64,000 nt of DNA. Origin: Colius striatus. Lineage: Eukaryota; Chordata; Aves; Coliiformes; Coliidae. This document shows positions 35,340 to 49,100 of the stretch, one piece after another (the first letter of the stretch is position 1; the number at the start of each line of letters is the position of its first letter). The notes under the pieces were generated by a model. That model was not told the origin of the DNA and did not search any database. It saw only the letters and a program-made list of their open reading frames with translations. The stretch is from NCBI RefSeq assembly GCF_028858725.1, contig NC_084767.1, positions 5,321,501-5,385,500 of the forward strand, given 5' to 3'. Made by a program: the position numbers and the translations under genes.

Positions 35340-35661
35340 ATGGCGGTGGGGACTGAGGCGCGGCCCTGCCCAGCCCTCAGCTCGCCTCCCTTCACCTCAG
35401 CTGGCAGGACGCGCGTCCGCAGCGCCGGTGACAGGGCGGAGAAGCGCGGCACAGGCTGCCAAGAGCGCTGCCTGCCAGCTGAGGGGCAGGGACGTCCCTC
35501 GCGTGGTGTGAAAGGAAAGGGAGTAAGCAAACCCCGAGGGATTGGCGAGTTGTGGTACGATGTGTGTGGCCACACACTGCTGAGGAGCTGGGGATTAAAG
35601 CAGGTCATGCTGACACTCTGTGGTCACTTTGGACACGTGTAGAAGGAAATGTAACAATAAA
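35340..35661 (+). other. Possible divergent transcript with 100-codon frame
   Basis: On the strand opposite FBXO38 an ATG in a near-ideal context (gccgccATGg at 35340) opens a 100-residue frame ending at 35642, with AATAAA at 35656-35661. The protein starts MAVGTEARPC and matches no family I recognise; it is rich in Arg, Gly and Pro early on. It may be a promoter-upstream non-coding RNA with a chance frame. The ATG also overlaps a YY1-like GCCGCCATGG. Confidence 0.3.
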
Positions 35662-38289
35662 ACGTGTAGCCCAACCCCCAGTTGTGTATGAGATGACAGG
35701 TGATATGTTATCTGCAAAGGCTTTAGCCTGGCCCCCAGAGTCCTCCTCCCTGCCTTTGCCAACGTGTGGTTGCAGCATTTAATTAGCTTATCTTTTAACC
35801 AGTGCCTTGGGATCGATCCCGGTAGAAATCACCCTTTACTATGTCATGCAAACCCTGAGGAACTGAGTAACCAACTCCCTTTATTACCGAGCCTCTGTTT
35901 GTGGTTTATTTCCTATGAAGGCCAAGGTGCAACAAGTTACTGGATTAATGACCATCCCAGAATAACCCACAGCACTCTGGTGAAGTCTGATGTAATAAAA
36001 AGGATTTTTTTTAGTTTGACCTTGCAGAATGAGCAGAGACACAGAAACACAGTTAGCAGTCATGTATACAAGGAAGCACCACATCATCTCTTGTGAAGAG
36101 TCACACAGAAGATGCATGCAGTAGCACTCACATTTAGTCTGCTGTTACACATACCCCATCTGTGAAACGACTTCAGGAGGAGTTCCTCATTAGCTTTTCC
36201 TCTTGCATATTAGAAGCAATTCTCAAGAGTACAAAATCAAATACTGTTGTGATGGATGCAAGTGATGCTCATTCAAAGATGGAGAAAAGGTAGCAAATGT
36301 CCATACAAAGATGCACACAGTGCAACCAGAAAAGTCAACCCAACACCACCCTTCATTTGCTAGCTACTTCCTTATATGCTGCTTGCACCCATATAATCAC
36401 CCAGGACTCAACTGATTAACCTGCAGCACCTGTTTCTGATAATTGGAAGCAGCTTGCCAGCTGCATTAACTTGTCCCTACCATCTTTATTCAAGTTGAGG
36501 AAGTAACTGGCTGGTCCAAGTCATATTTGTATCCACAAAATACCTACTCTGTCCAAGTCTTGTTTTTCTTCATCCCTCAGCCAACTTCTACAGCAAAGGC
36601 AACAGGAACATCTATAAGCTAATACCTCATATGATCTGCTCACAGCCTAGCACATTCCATTCCTGTAAGATTCCATCAGTGCAGAGGGAAAAAAAAGCAG
36701 GAGAAGGCAACATACAGGAGGAAAATAATGACCCTGTGACAGAATAGGATGAACTTAAGATGAAGGAGATGTGCTGGTGCCACTGATGCTATTGGTCAAC
36801 ATTGAACAGTTGGTAACAGCTGTTACCAAGGTCAAGGACAGATGCTCTTGTTGGTAATCAGTGTGGATTTTAGATATCAACAACAGCATCTAAAAAATTT
36901 ACACCCCAAAATATGTGGAAAGTTTCTTTTCAGTTTCCTCTGAAAAGAAAATGAGAAGAGTGAAACACTAGTTCCTTTAATAGCAGGATTTGAGTCTAGT
37001 AATACTTGTTCTTGCCCTTCCCTCACCCAAAGGCAGGGGGGACACGTTTAGTGGCAATAAGAATGTAAGAACAGCACCACAGAGACAAAACTGAATTGAG
37101 GAATTTGGGCAGGGCAGTTTGATTTAACTGTCATTTAAACTTACACATAAAACAGTCATAATATATGACTAGTTAGGTAGTTACAAGACAGACAGCAGAA
37201 ACCAAAACTACCCTCTTCTTTTTTTCTTTACAGAAATGCAGGAACTTGCCATGAATGTTAATACCTGGATCTTGGAAAGCAGTTTGATGATTCTATTTCT
37301 TTCTCTTGCCACTGCTACATATGAGAAAGTTTAGAGTTTGAGGCACCTGAAGTTATCTAATCTAAACCCCAAGGCATAACAATTAGAAACTACAGATGCT
37401 GAACAGCCATCAGATCAAATTTTAAATGAAATAGCACACTGCAGTACATATTGCACACTACTGAGAAGTGTAAAAAGTTAAGAGGCTATTCTTTCTTAAA
37501 TTAATATTAGAGCAGTGACTTTGCTTCCTTTTATCCTCTCCTTTACAGCAAGTGGAAGCTATTTGGACACACATACAGCAAGTTTATATCTTAGGGAGGT
37601 TTCATGATCTTAACTTCTGTAACACAAGTATCATTGACTAAAAAATTAAAATACCTGAAGGAATTAATGCATTCCTTTATGCTTTAAAGCAAAAAGTGTA
37701 CAAACCACAGGCTCTCAATGCTTACCAGCCTCCCAAAGACATGCTTCTGAGCTTTAGTCTTCTGAGACAATGAATGTCTCCCTCCCAGCTGATGACAAAA
37801 TTAGGCACTAACTACATATGAAGTGGCTAGCAAAAACTCAATAATATTTCAAAACTTAAAGCTTCTAAGGGAACCTCTTATTAAATAGCCACCTACTTCT
37901 AAACAGAAACTTGAAGCTGAGAAAAATCTTCTAAACCCAACAAATTTACTATAACTTCTCATTCACAACTTCTGTGTCACTTTTATTATATCTGCCCCTA
38001 CTCCATCACAATAACTCATAGACACTGCTTTCCCCTACCCTAGACCTCACTTCTTCCTTCCAAAAATTCCTGAGTCAGCAGTTAGTATTTTTCTCCTCTC
38101 TCCAAAGCTGATACCCGATAAATGTGAATCAAAGTGATTCTGACATAAAGGGTTCCTCTTACATATCAGTAGTATTTTCACCAAGGTTTAAATATCTAGC
38201 CTCATGGGGGTTTTTTGTGTCTTCTCTGCATAAAGATATTTTAACAAAGTTAAGCTTAGAAACAGCGAGTTCTATTTCTGATATGCATC

Positions 38290-38420
38290 TAGAATCAGAG
38301 AATGGTAGGGTTGGAAGGGACTTTTGGAGATCATCTAGTCCAACCCCGCTGCAGAAGCAAGTCCATCTAGATCAGGTCGCATAGGAATGTGTCCAGGCAG
38401 ACCTTGAAAATGTCCCTCTT
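38290..38420 (-). mobile_element. CR1 LINE tail fragment
   Basis: About 130 bp matching the inverted CR1 3' end (gggttggaagggac, catctagtccaaccccgctg, gatcaggtcgcataggaa). It is severely 5'-truncated, so it is a dead copy. Confidence 0.85.
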
Positions 38421-38701
38421 CACTTAAAGAAGCTCAAGATCATTTTATCAAAACATTAGAGTTAGCATAGCACTGATATTGGAAAAAAGATATTATTGTT
38501 AATATTTGCTGTCTGCCTGTTTCTTTGAAATGCCACCATAGTGCCTCTATCCATACCTGCACGTTACAACTCAGGGCTGCCCTCACTATGTGTTTGACCT
38601 TGAGACATAATTGAGAGGATTCTGGGAGTACTTTAGGGAAGGTGGTCTAAGCTTGGACCTCCTAGCAATAGTATAAAGTATATTATTAACAGATCCATAG
38701 T

Positions 38702-38809
38702 GCTGTTGACAGTCATGGAGGTTTACAGAGTCGTGAAATCCCTTCTCACTATTTTGCTGTTGACAGTCATGGAGGTTTACAGAGTCGTGTAATCCCTTCT
38801 CACTATTTT
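38702..38809. repeat. 54-bp tandem duplication
   Basis: Two head-to-tail copies of a 54-bp unit (gctgttgacagtcatggagg...), 38702-38755 and 38756-38809, with a single mismatch (gaaatc against gtaatc). No coding frame is implied. The near identity points to a recent event, or a copy-number polymorphism. Confidence 0.9.
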
Positions 38810-41800
38810 AATTGTGGAAGGATTTAGATGCACTTTCAAACAAATATGGTGCCGTGCACTTGAAGTAAGTTAATTCAGAGGAGAAAGTACCACTCTAGTG
38901 GCACTTGGACCCTTGGAATTACATTTCCAGTTTCATAAATGGGAAGTCCACCTGCTGCCCAGGTGCTTTGGTTGCACTGAGTGCAATTGTCTTGTCTTAC
39001 CTGACTATAAGCCACCCAGGGCTGTCTTCTGTTAACCTCACTGATAGAAGCTGTTGTGATTTCCTCCGGCAAGAAAGAGACAGTTCAGCTGCCCAGTAAG
39101 CACCTTCAGAATAGCCTTGTAGCATGTTTTGGTTGCTTGAAAACGTGGAGGCATTGCTTGGAATTTCCTAGGTACTACTGGCTGTTTAATTTCACACAAG
39201 TGACAAGGGGTATCAGTTTTTGTCAGTTTGTGGGAAGATTACAGAGAGCCCTTTATGGCAGAATGGGACAGTGGCACATATATGGAATTTGTTCAACCAT
39301 CTGCCTGTCTCATGCTTCTTGACTGTCATCATGACTTTTTATTTTGTTTTTCATTACAGATATGTCTTTTTCTCCATGTGGCTTGTTAAACTGAGAAGAG
39401 GACCCTCTCTGTTGTATGTAGAATCCTATAGCCATTTCTTCTTGTAAAAAAATCTGCATTTCCTTAGTCACCAGTTTGTTTTCCTCCTTCGTGGTTTGAT
39501 ACACTGTATGTGTGTTGGTTGTGGGTTGTTGCTGAAATACCTAGCTTTGGTACTCTGATGTTCTGCACTGTCATTTTTAAAGCTTTGGAGAGACATGGAA
39601 ACATATCTGTTCAGAGCATGTGAGAGTGTGCATGTTATGTGCAAAAGTAGTGGGATAACATTCCAATCTCCTTTACTGTCAAAGGTGTCATATTTGCTAA
39701 GAAAAAAAGTATTTTTAATGTATATTTCAAAGCTTATAACTAAGATAATCAGCATTCATTTAGCACCATATACCCATTCCCTCAGCTCAAGACTTGCTTT
39801 TAATCCTCTCCCATCTCATTTATTTTTGTGTTGAAGCCAGCTGAGGAATGTTTCAAAGCAATGCCATGCATATGCAAATAAAAACTTAAACTTTTAAGGT
39901 GTCTGCTTCTTGTCATATGTCTGAAATAAAGAGTACTAAGTGTTCAGAACTTCACTGGTATTTTGGTGGTGACATTTATTTCTTTTTAGCAGTTCTCTTT
40001 GCAGCCACAAGTTACAGAGACTTATGGAGTAAGGCTTTATGATCTTAAGATCAAATAATTGGAAATGCCTGCTGCTTACATTTTCTATCTTTTGACAGTG
40101 AGGGCCTGGATTTCTTTTGAAAATCATTGTATTGTTAAAAGATACAGAAACACCACATAATTGTAGTAACTAGAAACACTTGACAAGCATGAGATAACCT
40201 TTGAGTTAATTTGTATAAGCAGCCTGGACAGTTATCACACTGTTTTTAGAGTAGGGTTAGAATGCAGCTCTCCAAGGCTGACCAGATCTGATCCACCATA
40301 ATGAAGCCAGTTGAATGTGAATTATATTCCATTATACTTTACCAGTCACTCACCTGGGATCCCACTATGTGGGATTCTGGTCTCATCTATAGAATGACTT
40401 AAGTAATAGCAACCATAGAGCCCAGCTGGCAGTTTTTAATCTTGTCCTTGATGTCTTCAAGAAGGTAATTGCTCATGTAGGAGGCAGGAGACCTGGATGT
40501 TGTTTCTGGCTCACCCATACATCTCTGATGTATAAAAGGCTTTCATTAAAGTGCCTATATTCCCCCTCAACAGTTTGCTTTCCAGGTCAATCTCTGAGGT
40601 CTTAGGGGCAGAATCCATCTCTTAGATTGAGCATGTGGACCACCAGAACTCTTCATCTGCTGCACTTGTATGCTAGAATGACATTAACAATGGTATCAGA
40701 AACTAACAATATCAGAAAACACAGTGCTGGCTTTATGGACAAGTGAAGTAGCTTTGTTATAGCACTGGCCTGTTCTTTTTCAGGAGTCCAGCCCATCTGA
40801 TTGTCAGGCCTGTATTTCATTACCTTTTGTCACAGAAGTGAAAAAGGAAATGTCAGAAGACCTTACTACGAAAGCCCTTCCTTCTCCTCCACATATACAC
40901 AGACACATCAATGATAAGTGTGTACCTTTTCAGTGCAGAGATATTGAGAACTCTAATCCTCAACAAATGCAAGGAGTCTGTTCTATTTTTCCATTCAATG
41001 TCGATATCTAACTACCTCTATTTTCTATCAAACTATATCTGAGCATGTTTCATCAGCTCACTCAAGCTATGTATAGTTTTCCTTCCCCATATTTCTCTGT
41101 TGTTGCTCCACCACGCAAACTTGACCATCCAGATTGTCTGGCTGCTTCAGCATTTTCTTCAGAAGTCATTTACAGCAATTTGCAAATCATGTTCTTTGCT
41201 CTGGTATGTGGCAAAAGCCATTATGCTCCTCAGCGTTATCTAGAGATATGGGCCAGCACGTGATGCTAGCAGGAGCTGATGGAAAGCACAAGCACACCAT
41301 GTTGGAAAGTACTGCTCTCCAGCTGCTCTTATCTGCTGTTTCATGTCAGAAGTTACCAGAAGCAAATTACAGTCTCAGGGATCTGTGGCAGACACAGGTG
41401 TCTATGGTGAACTGTTTTAGACTTCTTACAGGGCTTTGAATCACCTTTCTGGGTGTGCATTGGCTGCATATGAAAGTTACTATCTTAGGTTTGGTCCACA
41501 CACACATAGTAAAGGATCTCAATATACTAAAGAAGATGGTGTGAATATCCTCTTAGGCTATAACAAACCAAGCTAGAAGGCAGAGAATATCCTCAAATGG
41601 TCTGCTGGAATTTCTGACATCATAATGAAATGACAGTGGCTTTGTTTTCCCAATTTGATCTTTGTTTTCTCATTTTGATCTTTCTTGGTTAAGACACATT
41701 CAGGGCAAGGTGACCTGTTGTGCGAATCTTTTTAGGTTGACTGTCCAGAGCCACAAACCTTTGAGCTCTGAGAAACTTTTTCAATGTTACCTTGCTCATT

Positions 41801-44800
41801 TGCATTCTTACTGCTTAATTGCTGGGACTTGATTTCCAGATAAACAGAATTCATGACAGTGGTGACTTTAGTCTGTGCCTTAGGACAGACAGAAGAATTT
41901 TCTGCCAACGTCCTCTCTTAATTCCTCTCATTCAATAATAAGAGAATTCAGTTCCTTTCCTTTCTCAGCTTATCTCTTTTGCAAGAAACAACTCTAGCTG
42001 ATAAGCAGTAACATTTCATACTGGCAGGTTTTTTTTTGCTGACACTGATTTATAAACCCACATGCTTTATACATATCCTAAACTGAAAGATAATAGCCAG
42101 AGCCATCTGACTAGCCTCTTTCACCAGTCCATACACACAGCCCTTTAAGTCTTGTGTTCTTGAGCTAGAGGTCATGAAAACTCGTGGCTCTAACCAACAG
42201 TTTCTTATTACCTTAAAACAGTTTATCTCTTTAGCAGCAACATATTTAATTAGTGGTGGAGGTACTAATGTGAGCAGTCTAGCTAAAGAAGAAAGAAAAA
42301 GTTCATTGGAAGTACCTGAATAGTCTGGTGATCCAATGGAGGATTTTTATTGCAATGATTTTCTAGTCAAGTGTCTTCCCTGCAACTTCACTAGAAAATA
42401 TTTCAATGGGATGTAACATCCCTATCAGAGAAAAATGGAAAAAAACCCCTAATGCCAGTTTACATCAGCATTTTCATAATATATGCCACCATTCTAGTGT
42501 TCACCACCATTTATTCACACAAGTTCACTCTGGGTTGAAAGAGAGTGGGAAGATAACTATAGTAACCACTAAAAAGTCCCAAAGTTTGTGTTAGAATCAC
42601 AAGGACTTCCAGCCTCTTGATTTCGTAGAGAAGATAGAAAGATGCCATCTGCACCTAACCCTTTATTAGTGTCTCATTAAGCCTACAGGATTCTTGAGTA
42701 CATGGCTTAGCTGAATACATGGATCCTTCTCCACCAAGCAATCATGGGAAAAGAAAGACGGTTGTATGGTCAATATGTGTTTCACCTGAGATCTTTTTCA
42801 GCTGACAGATGTGCCCTTAGGAATTGGCAAAGATTATATTGCTCTGGTTTGTGCACTAAAGAAAACCTGAGAAGATAACAAGGAGAAGGAATGGACAAAT
42901 CCCCTCCAGCTTCTGTGTTTAAAATCTTCCCTGAGCTTTTTTTTTCTCCTGATGGTTTCCTCTCAGATTTCCTAAGATTTGTAGTACCTGTTGCATTTCA
43001 CCTTTAGCTTGTGATAATCTGAAGAAAGCATTTTACCTTCTGAAAACTTGCATCAGCAGCTGGGACAGCCTAAAGAAAAAAATGGTTTAAGCATATCCAT
43101 CAGAACATAGTTCATAGCAACACAAACTTCCCACAATCAGCAAGTACTAATGATGAAGGGACTAAATAAAGAAACACATGTGATAGAAACCTGCTGTTTG
43201 GCAAGGCTCTCTTTAGTAACCATGAAATGGTCATTTGGTTTTATGGAAGTAGCCTATGTTAACTAAGCCTTTGTTAAAAGTGCAAAGATGAAGACTATAA
43301 ATGTGGTTTGTTCTGCCAGCTTTTCTGGAATAACATTGATAAATTGGCATTGTAGGAAACCACAGCTTGTTCTCAATTAACTGTGCTTTTTCTCTTTTGT
43401 GAAGAACACAGCCCCTGAAGATGAGCCCCTCCACAACTTCTCCCCACCACACATAAGGTCTGACAGAAATACACCAAGCAGAAACACAGTCTGGGAGGTA
43501 CTATGAAGAGAGTGACCACACTCCTCACTCTAAGAGCTTTCTGTTCCCTGCACACTTGTGTGATCCACCATGCAGAACAGCAGTCTGTCTGACACATCAA
43601 GATGCCAATTAATCCTGACTTCAGTTACAAAGAGAATGGGCCTGTGATCTCTGCAGAAACTCTTCATCTATCTTCATTAGTCTCAATCTCTAAGTTTCCA
43701 GTTTTATCCTGCCACTTAGCTAAGACTGTTGTTCTAAATTGATATCCTCAGTAGAACATCAAAGTGCTTATGTACCACCTATTAAAGAACATGCCCATTT
43801 CTCCTGTCTGAAAGATGGGAGTTAAAGCCAAAGTCACAGGTAGCCTCCCATCAGTTTCAGTGGCCTTTGAATGATCCAGAGTGTTGGGTAGTTTTTTGAG
43901 GTACTAAGAACACCACTGTCCCTTAGAAAGGAGTCTGAAAGCTCCCACAGTGGTGAATGAACAGCACTCCATCCCAAAAGCAGGTCCTTAGTCTCCTATT
44001 TTACTATCTGTGGTTTCACTGGATACACCAGTGACTGGGAACAGCATATGATGATGTTAAGAAGTCATTCTGGCCAATTCTTACATAACATTCAGTAGCT
44101 ACTGCTATGTTGCCCAGAAATGCAATGTGTTAGGGAACTGTACAGTCAGGAAAAAGAAGTCCTTTGTTAAATGCACTCATTATTTAGTATTAGTTGATGT
44201 AGAAATGCAGAGTATTTACTTTTTACGGTGTTTGCTTGGTTGGAAAATAGCACTGTATTTACATACTTAATCTAGCATTTCATTAATCCTCAAATCTTCC
44301 TTTCATTTTTTGCTGTTTTCAACTTGATCAGTCTTGCAGATGTTCCAGATGTACTAGGTGTAATGGGCAATTAGTGTAAAAAATAGCTCAGCCAGTTCAT
44401 GTTATTAATCAGACCAGAGAGTAGGGTTACATCAGTGTGTTCTAACAAACAAAACAGAGCCTCTCTCATCCAGAGGCCAGCTAGTAGAGTCTTGTCACAT
44501 CTGTGCTATGACATTATTTTAGCTTCCAAATCAGGATGCCTACATCCAGTTTCCTATTTGGGAATGGACCCTGGCCTCCCAAGACGTGCCTCAGAACTGT
44601 TGGGAAGAATTTTGATCCAAGGTAGGATACCACCAGAACCATCTTAACAGTTTCAAAGTAAAGGTGATGGAGTTTGAGTGCTCAGATCTCTGTCCTTTGC
44701 ACTAAGTCCTTGATGAAGAAGTCACATATGAAAGACACTCTCTTTGGTTATTAATCAGCATCACATAAAGCCCAACAGCCTTTCTCCTCTACAGGCAATG

Positions 44801-45556
44801 AGGGTGATGGTCTCAGCTCTGCCATGACAAATGAGCACGTACTAACACCATCAACCAACAGAGCCTCCTGGTCCTTCACCATTAAAGAATGTAGTCTGCT
44901 TGATGCTGCAGCAATGTTCATCCAGCAGTGGAATGGCTGGGCTTTTTGGTATCCTGCCTTCATAGGCAAGGACACGAGCTTCTTTCCTTATTTTCCATGT
45001 GTTGAGGTATGACTTTTACTCCAGCCCAAGTAGGGCACCAGACAGAAGTGATCAAAAATGATACTCATATTCCAGTTCCAGAAGTTTCTTCATGTGTAAG
45101 CCCAATAAGTCAGTCATTCACTAGCTTAAATTCTGGGAAAATGTATCTTAATGAAGATAATGAGGATGCAAGAGCAAACCAGAAATTTCTTCAGGTCTGA
45201 AAGCAGCCAATTTATCAGATATGAACAGAATCATTAACAATCACGTTTAAATGAAAGGGTTTAATAGAGACATTGCCATGAAGTCTATGCAGTCTTACAG
45301 TTCATCAGAGTTCATTTGAAGGAAAAACAATAGAGCCAGATTGCAGGGCAAATTCCGGTAACATGAGGCCATCTAGTGCATATTATCAGTGTTACAACTT
45401 CTGTCTTCCAGGCTTTGGGGTTTTTTTACCTCTGGCCCTAGCTCCTGCTCTGATTGTTTTCTGTAACTCAGGAAATATCTTATTTGTGAATAATGGATGC
45501 AATAAACATACTGTCTAGAAACACTATCATGGAGGAAAAAAAAAGAGTCAGTGTAT

Positions 45557-45562
45557 TTTATT
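45557..45562 (-). terminator. Poly(A) signal of SPINK gene
   Basis: Minus-strand AATAAA (plus-strand tttatt) is the first canonical hexamer downstream of the Kazal gene stop, giving a 3' UTR of about 550-570 nt. The assignment is by position only. Confidence 0.5.
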
Positions 45563-46114
45563 AAACATGCAAACAAAGTAGCTAAACAATGTATATAAGT
45601 CAGAGTTGTACAAAGTTAGAAGAAAGATGAGAATGAAAAATTTAGCTACAAAACTGGAAGAGCCAAAGCACTGTGTAGGAAAGCTGAAGCCTTTGAAAAG
45701 AAATCTCTGCAAAAGTTTCTGGGTTAATGAGGGAAAACACTTCACCAAGAAGGAAAGCAGAGACAATACCTGCACTGACTTGTGGCCATTAAAATCAGAT
45801 GACCTTGTCAGAAAATTTGAACTTTAACTGTGGAGACAAACATATAACGAAGGGCTTAAGTGAAAACCAACTTACTACAGAAACAGGAAAGCTCCTGAGG
45901 ATCCCAAGGAAGTGCTTTGCAGGGAAGACATAAGCGACAATCCCAACACTCTGGAGCAGAGAGAAGCAGCAAATGACAGAGTGGAACTGAAAGGCTTCTT
46001 TAGTTTGTGCTTTGTTCACCATCATCAGAAGAGGCAGGATGAATGAAATTAAGAGGTTGTGATAAGGCAGTGTAAAGCTGTTCTCAGCACTCTTCTGAGC
46101 CACACAGAATTCGT

Positions 46115-49100
46115 TCAGCATGGCCCTGCTTGTCTCATATGTAAGGTGTCTCTGCTTCTCCTGCAAAGGAAAGGACATAGACACTGCAGACAGGAAATTT
46201 AACATTGTGAGCTAAAATCTCATTGAAGTCCTCAGCTAACAACTTGCTAACAGAGAAGACACTATAAACATTTGTAGCAGACAAGAAGGCACTGATCTGT
46301 AAGCATTTCTTTTTGCATTTCATCCATAAACCCCAAGCTATTTCCAGTGCTACTTTTGAATTTTTACATGACCTCATTTGAGTCCAGGTGCCCTGTTTTG
46401 CTCATTGGACTCTTCCCTTTATTGCCCAATTTCCACAGTTCCTGCTAGAATAGGAAGTTGCTCACACAAATATTGAGGTCGTTTGTTTAGATCGATTGTA
46501 CCTCATTGATGAGAAAAGCAATTAGTCTGTAAAGATTAGAGCAAGGAAGCAGAGGAGTAGTGACTCTGAGAATAATGATAGCACTTAGGTGGAATGGAAA
46601 TATCAGATAACTTGGCTAATCTCAGGTTTTGGTTTGTTCAGAAGGAATTAAGGAGTATTGTACTTACAGGACTGCTTTGCAGAAAGTACATTTGTTGTTA
46701 TATGTTTTTCCATCAGAGCCACAAAAAGGTTGATAGAGTTTTTCACAGTAAATAGGTCTTCCTCTCTGTAACCTCTTATATTCACTGCAGTCTATCTGTA
46801 AATACATTACCATTTTTCTTTTAACCCATCTTTCTCACATTCTCCATTGGCCTACAGAAACAATGAATATATGAAATTGATGGACAAGCTTGTTAGCTGC
46901 TCTAGAGCAGCACAGTCAGGGGGGGCTCCACCGTCTTTATTAGCTGAGCTTAAGCCCCAAAAAAGAAACATTCCTTCTGACAGAGATGTGTGTGATGCTA
47001 CTCATGTCAGGTAGTGAGACATTCAGGGACTTTATTCTTAGTGAGATACACAGCAAAGTCACTGGAAAAAACACAGCCTCTTTTCCACCTACACAAAAGT
47101 TGAGTCTTGATGGTTTTTTTTCTACCTGATTGCAATTGTCAGTAATTTCAGGTGAGATTAGTTCTACAAGGACATGTGGGGTTTCTGTTTCTTTATTGCC
47201 CAAGTACCGGCTCTTTATACTTTTCATGCTGATGAAAGGATCCACCCAGCTGGAATTAAGTAAAGTTTTATGTAACTATTAGTGTGAAATGAAACTGTGA
47301 AAGGGCCCTCATCTGATAGTGGGACTGTATTCATTACAGTCTTACACACGAAAATGAGAGTACAAACTAAGAACAGAAATGACTGAAAACACTCCTGTCC
47401 TGGTTTTGGAGCTCAGTCTTCTCCCGTCAAGTAAACGTCATGTGTAGTATCTGCCAAGCAAGGAATTCCTTCTGCCTTTAATGTGCTGTTTGTCATCCTC
47501 AAAAGCCTAGGGTCTGCTTGCATGGGAAAACACCTGTCCTTACCAGGCCTGTTGTAATTAAAATTGCTTCACCTGTTTTTGCTGCTACTCTTGTGGCAAC
47601 TTGAAGCTTTTTGGTCTTTAGAGGGACACTATGACTAGAGCTTCTCCTTTCTGAAGATCTACCAAAAATATGGATTATAAATGTATGTATTGGAGCTTAT
47701 TTTAAAACTGGTCAGTCGGCAACTTGTGACAAGTAAGGGCCAGCTAATAAGAAAGCTAGTAACTAAGTGAATTTGCCCCATACATGGATGTGTAACAGCT
47801 GGTAAAATAAGGAAGATACTTAGTTTGGTGTGAAGAGTGGATCAGGTCCTTCCTGGACAAGAATGGAGGTCTTGGTGCAGGTTTAGGCATCAGGGGCTGT
47901 CTATGTTGTGCTAGTATAGGACCAACTGTTACAACCTATATTTTTTAATCCAGAAATAAAGGATAAAATGACTCACCTTATCCTGCCTGGCAGCATCTGT
48001 AACATAAGCAGAGACACAAAAGATAAAATGAAACAGACTTAACATTCACTTTGCAAGTGGAGTGGCTTCATTAGCACCAGCCACACCAACTCTCTTCCCT
48101 CCTTGAAAGAAAATACTGATATAGTTTTTCAGTGTTTAGTAAGGTACAGGTGTCAGGACCTATTAAACAGGTGGACTTTGTTATCTTGTTTACCTTAGCA
48201 ATCTGTGTCAGCAACTGCAACACTCTGCTATCAGAGGTGGTGAAGGCCATTGTTCCCCTTTTCACCAGAGAAAGATTGAAGACCCAGGAGTCAATGTTAC
48301 ATTCAATGGCCAGTCTGTTTAGGATGAATTAGTTGTTGAGTATGACTGGGTTTTACTTCCCTGAGTTTATAAAAACAGTTCATATGTGACTGTAAGCAAA
48401 TCACATGGCCCTTTTATACTCTGATATTCTGTCAATAATGAAGATAATACCTTGATAAAAATATATCACTAAATATATATAATGATAATAATGTGTTATG
48501 ATCCAAATTACCACTTTTGAAGGTGTTTTCCTTTGCCAGTTGACATGGATTCTAAACTATTTGGCAGAAGGATTGGCTCCTATTTTGGACACACATGGTA
48601 TCTAACATAATGGAGCCCTGTTCTCAGGTGGGGCTTCAAAAAGCTCCTTCAAAACAATGGTAATTACACCTCCCAGAAAGTAATCAAGTAACATTGGTGT
48701 GTCTTCATTGTGGTGACACATTTGTTACTTTCTTTAGGAATGTATTTTGTTCTTCTCCTGTCATGTAATCATCGTTCTGTGGATGCCAAGGGATAAAAGT
48801 TATCAGGTAGAGGCTTCTGTATAGAAGGAGCAGGAAGAAAAAGCACTATGATCTAAAAGGCAGTACAGCTCTACAACTTGTCTTTCTGTCTAAAGGTAGC
48901 TTCTTTTTTTGGTTTTAAAGCTATTCAGCTTCCCACTGAAACTTCCTTTCATGCAGCTGCTTACATCTTCGTATCAAATACTGTTGTCCAAGGTAAAGAA
49001 AACTAGAATAAACAGTGCTCCATGTCTATTTTCAGTCTGTATCCCCAGAAATTTGACTGAGTTTTCATTATTGTGGAATTGGATCAGATTTAACCCACAT

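Larger units (their letters stand above)
34700..35500. promoter_or_regulatory. FBXO38: CpG island promoter of FBXO38
   Basis: About 800 bp of very GC- and CpG-rich sequence at the 5' end of FBXO38, with no TATA box. It holds two ETS/GABP-type sites (CTTCCGG at 35197-35203 and 35209-35215). It also has three YY1-type sites (CCATCTT on the plus strand at 35244-35250, 35282-35288 and 35308-35314), all oriented so that the minus strand reads AAGATGG. This is typical of a housekeeping, possibly bidirectional promoter. Confidence 0.85.
35700..45540. other. Intergenic between FBXO38 and SPINK gene
   Basis: About 10 kb with no recognisable exon on either strand. I searched by eye for further Kazal exons (the CGSDGxTYxNxC coding pattern) because SPINK genes often cluster, and saw none. 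Apart from one CR1 fragment and one tandem duplication the sequence looks unique and AT-rich. Confidence 0.6.

Noticed and set aside
34654-35511. Long (285-codon) plus-strand frame, and a 161-codon minus-strand frame
   Set aside because: They run through the CpG island, where stops are rare; the composition is only Pro/Arg/Ala and no family is recognised.
35700-45540. Additional SPINK genes or ovomucoid-like Kazal repeats
   Set aside because: No CGSDG-type core or cysteine spacing was found on either strand by eye.
46135-46377. Alternative last exon for the Kazal gene using an acceptor near 46243
   Set aside because: It gives a long tail with misplaced cysteine; the acceptor at 46161-46162 instead gives a Kazal-length end with terminal GPC and stop.
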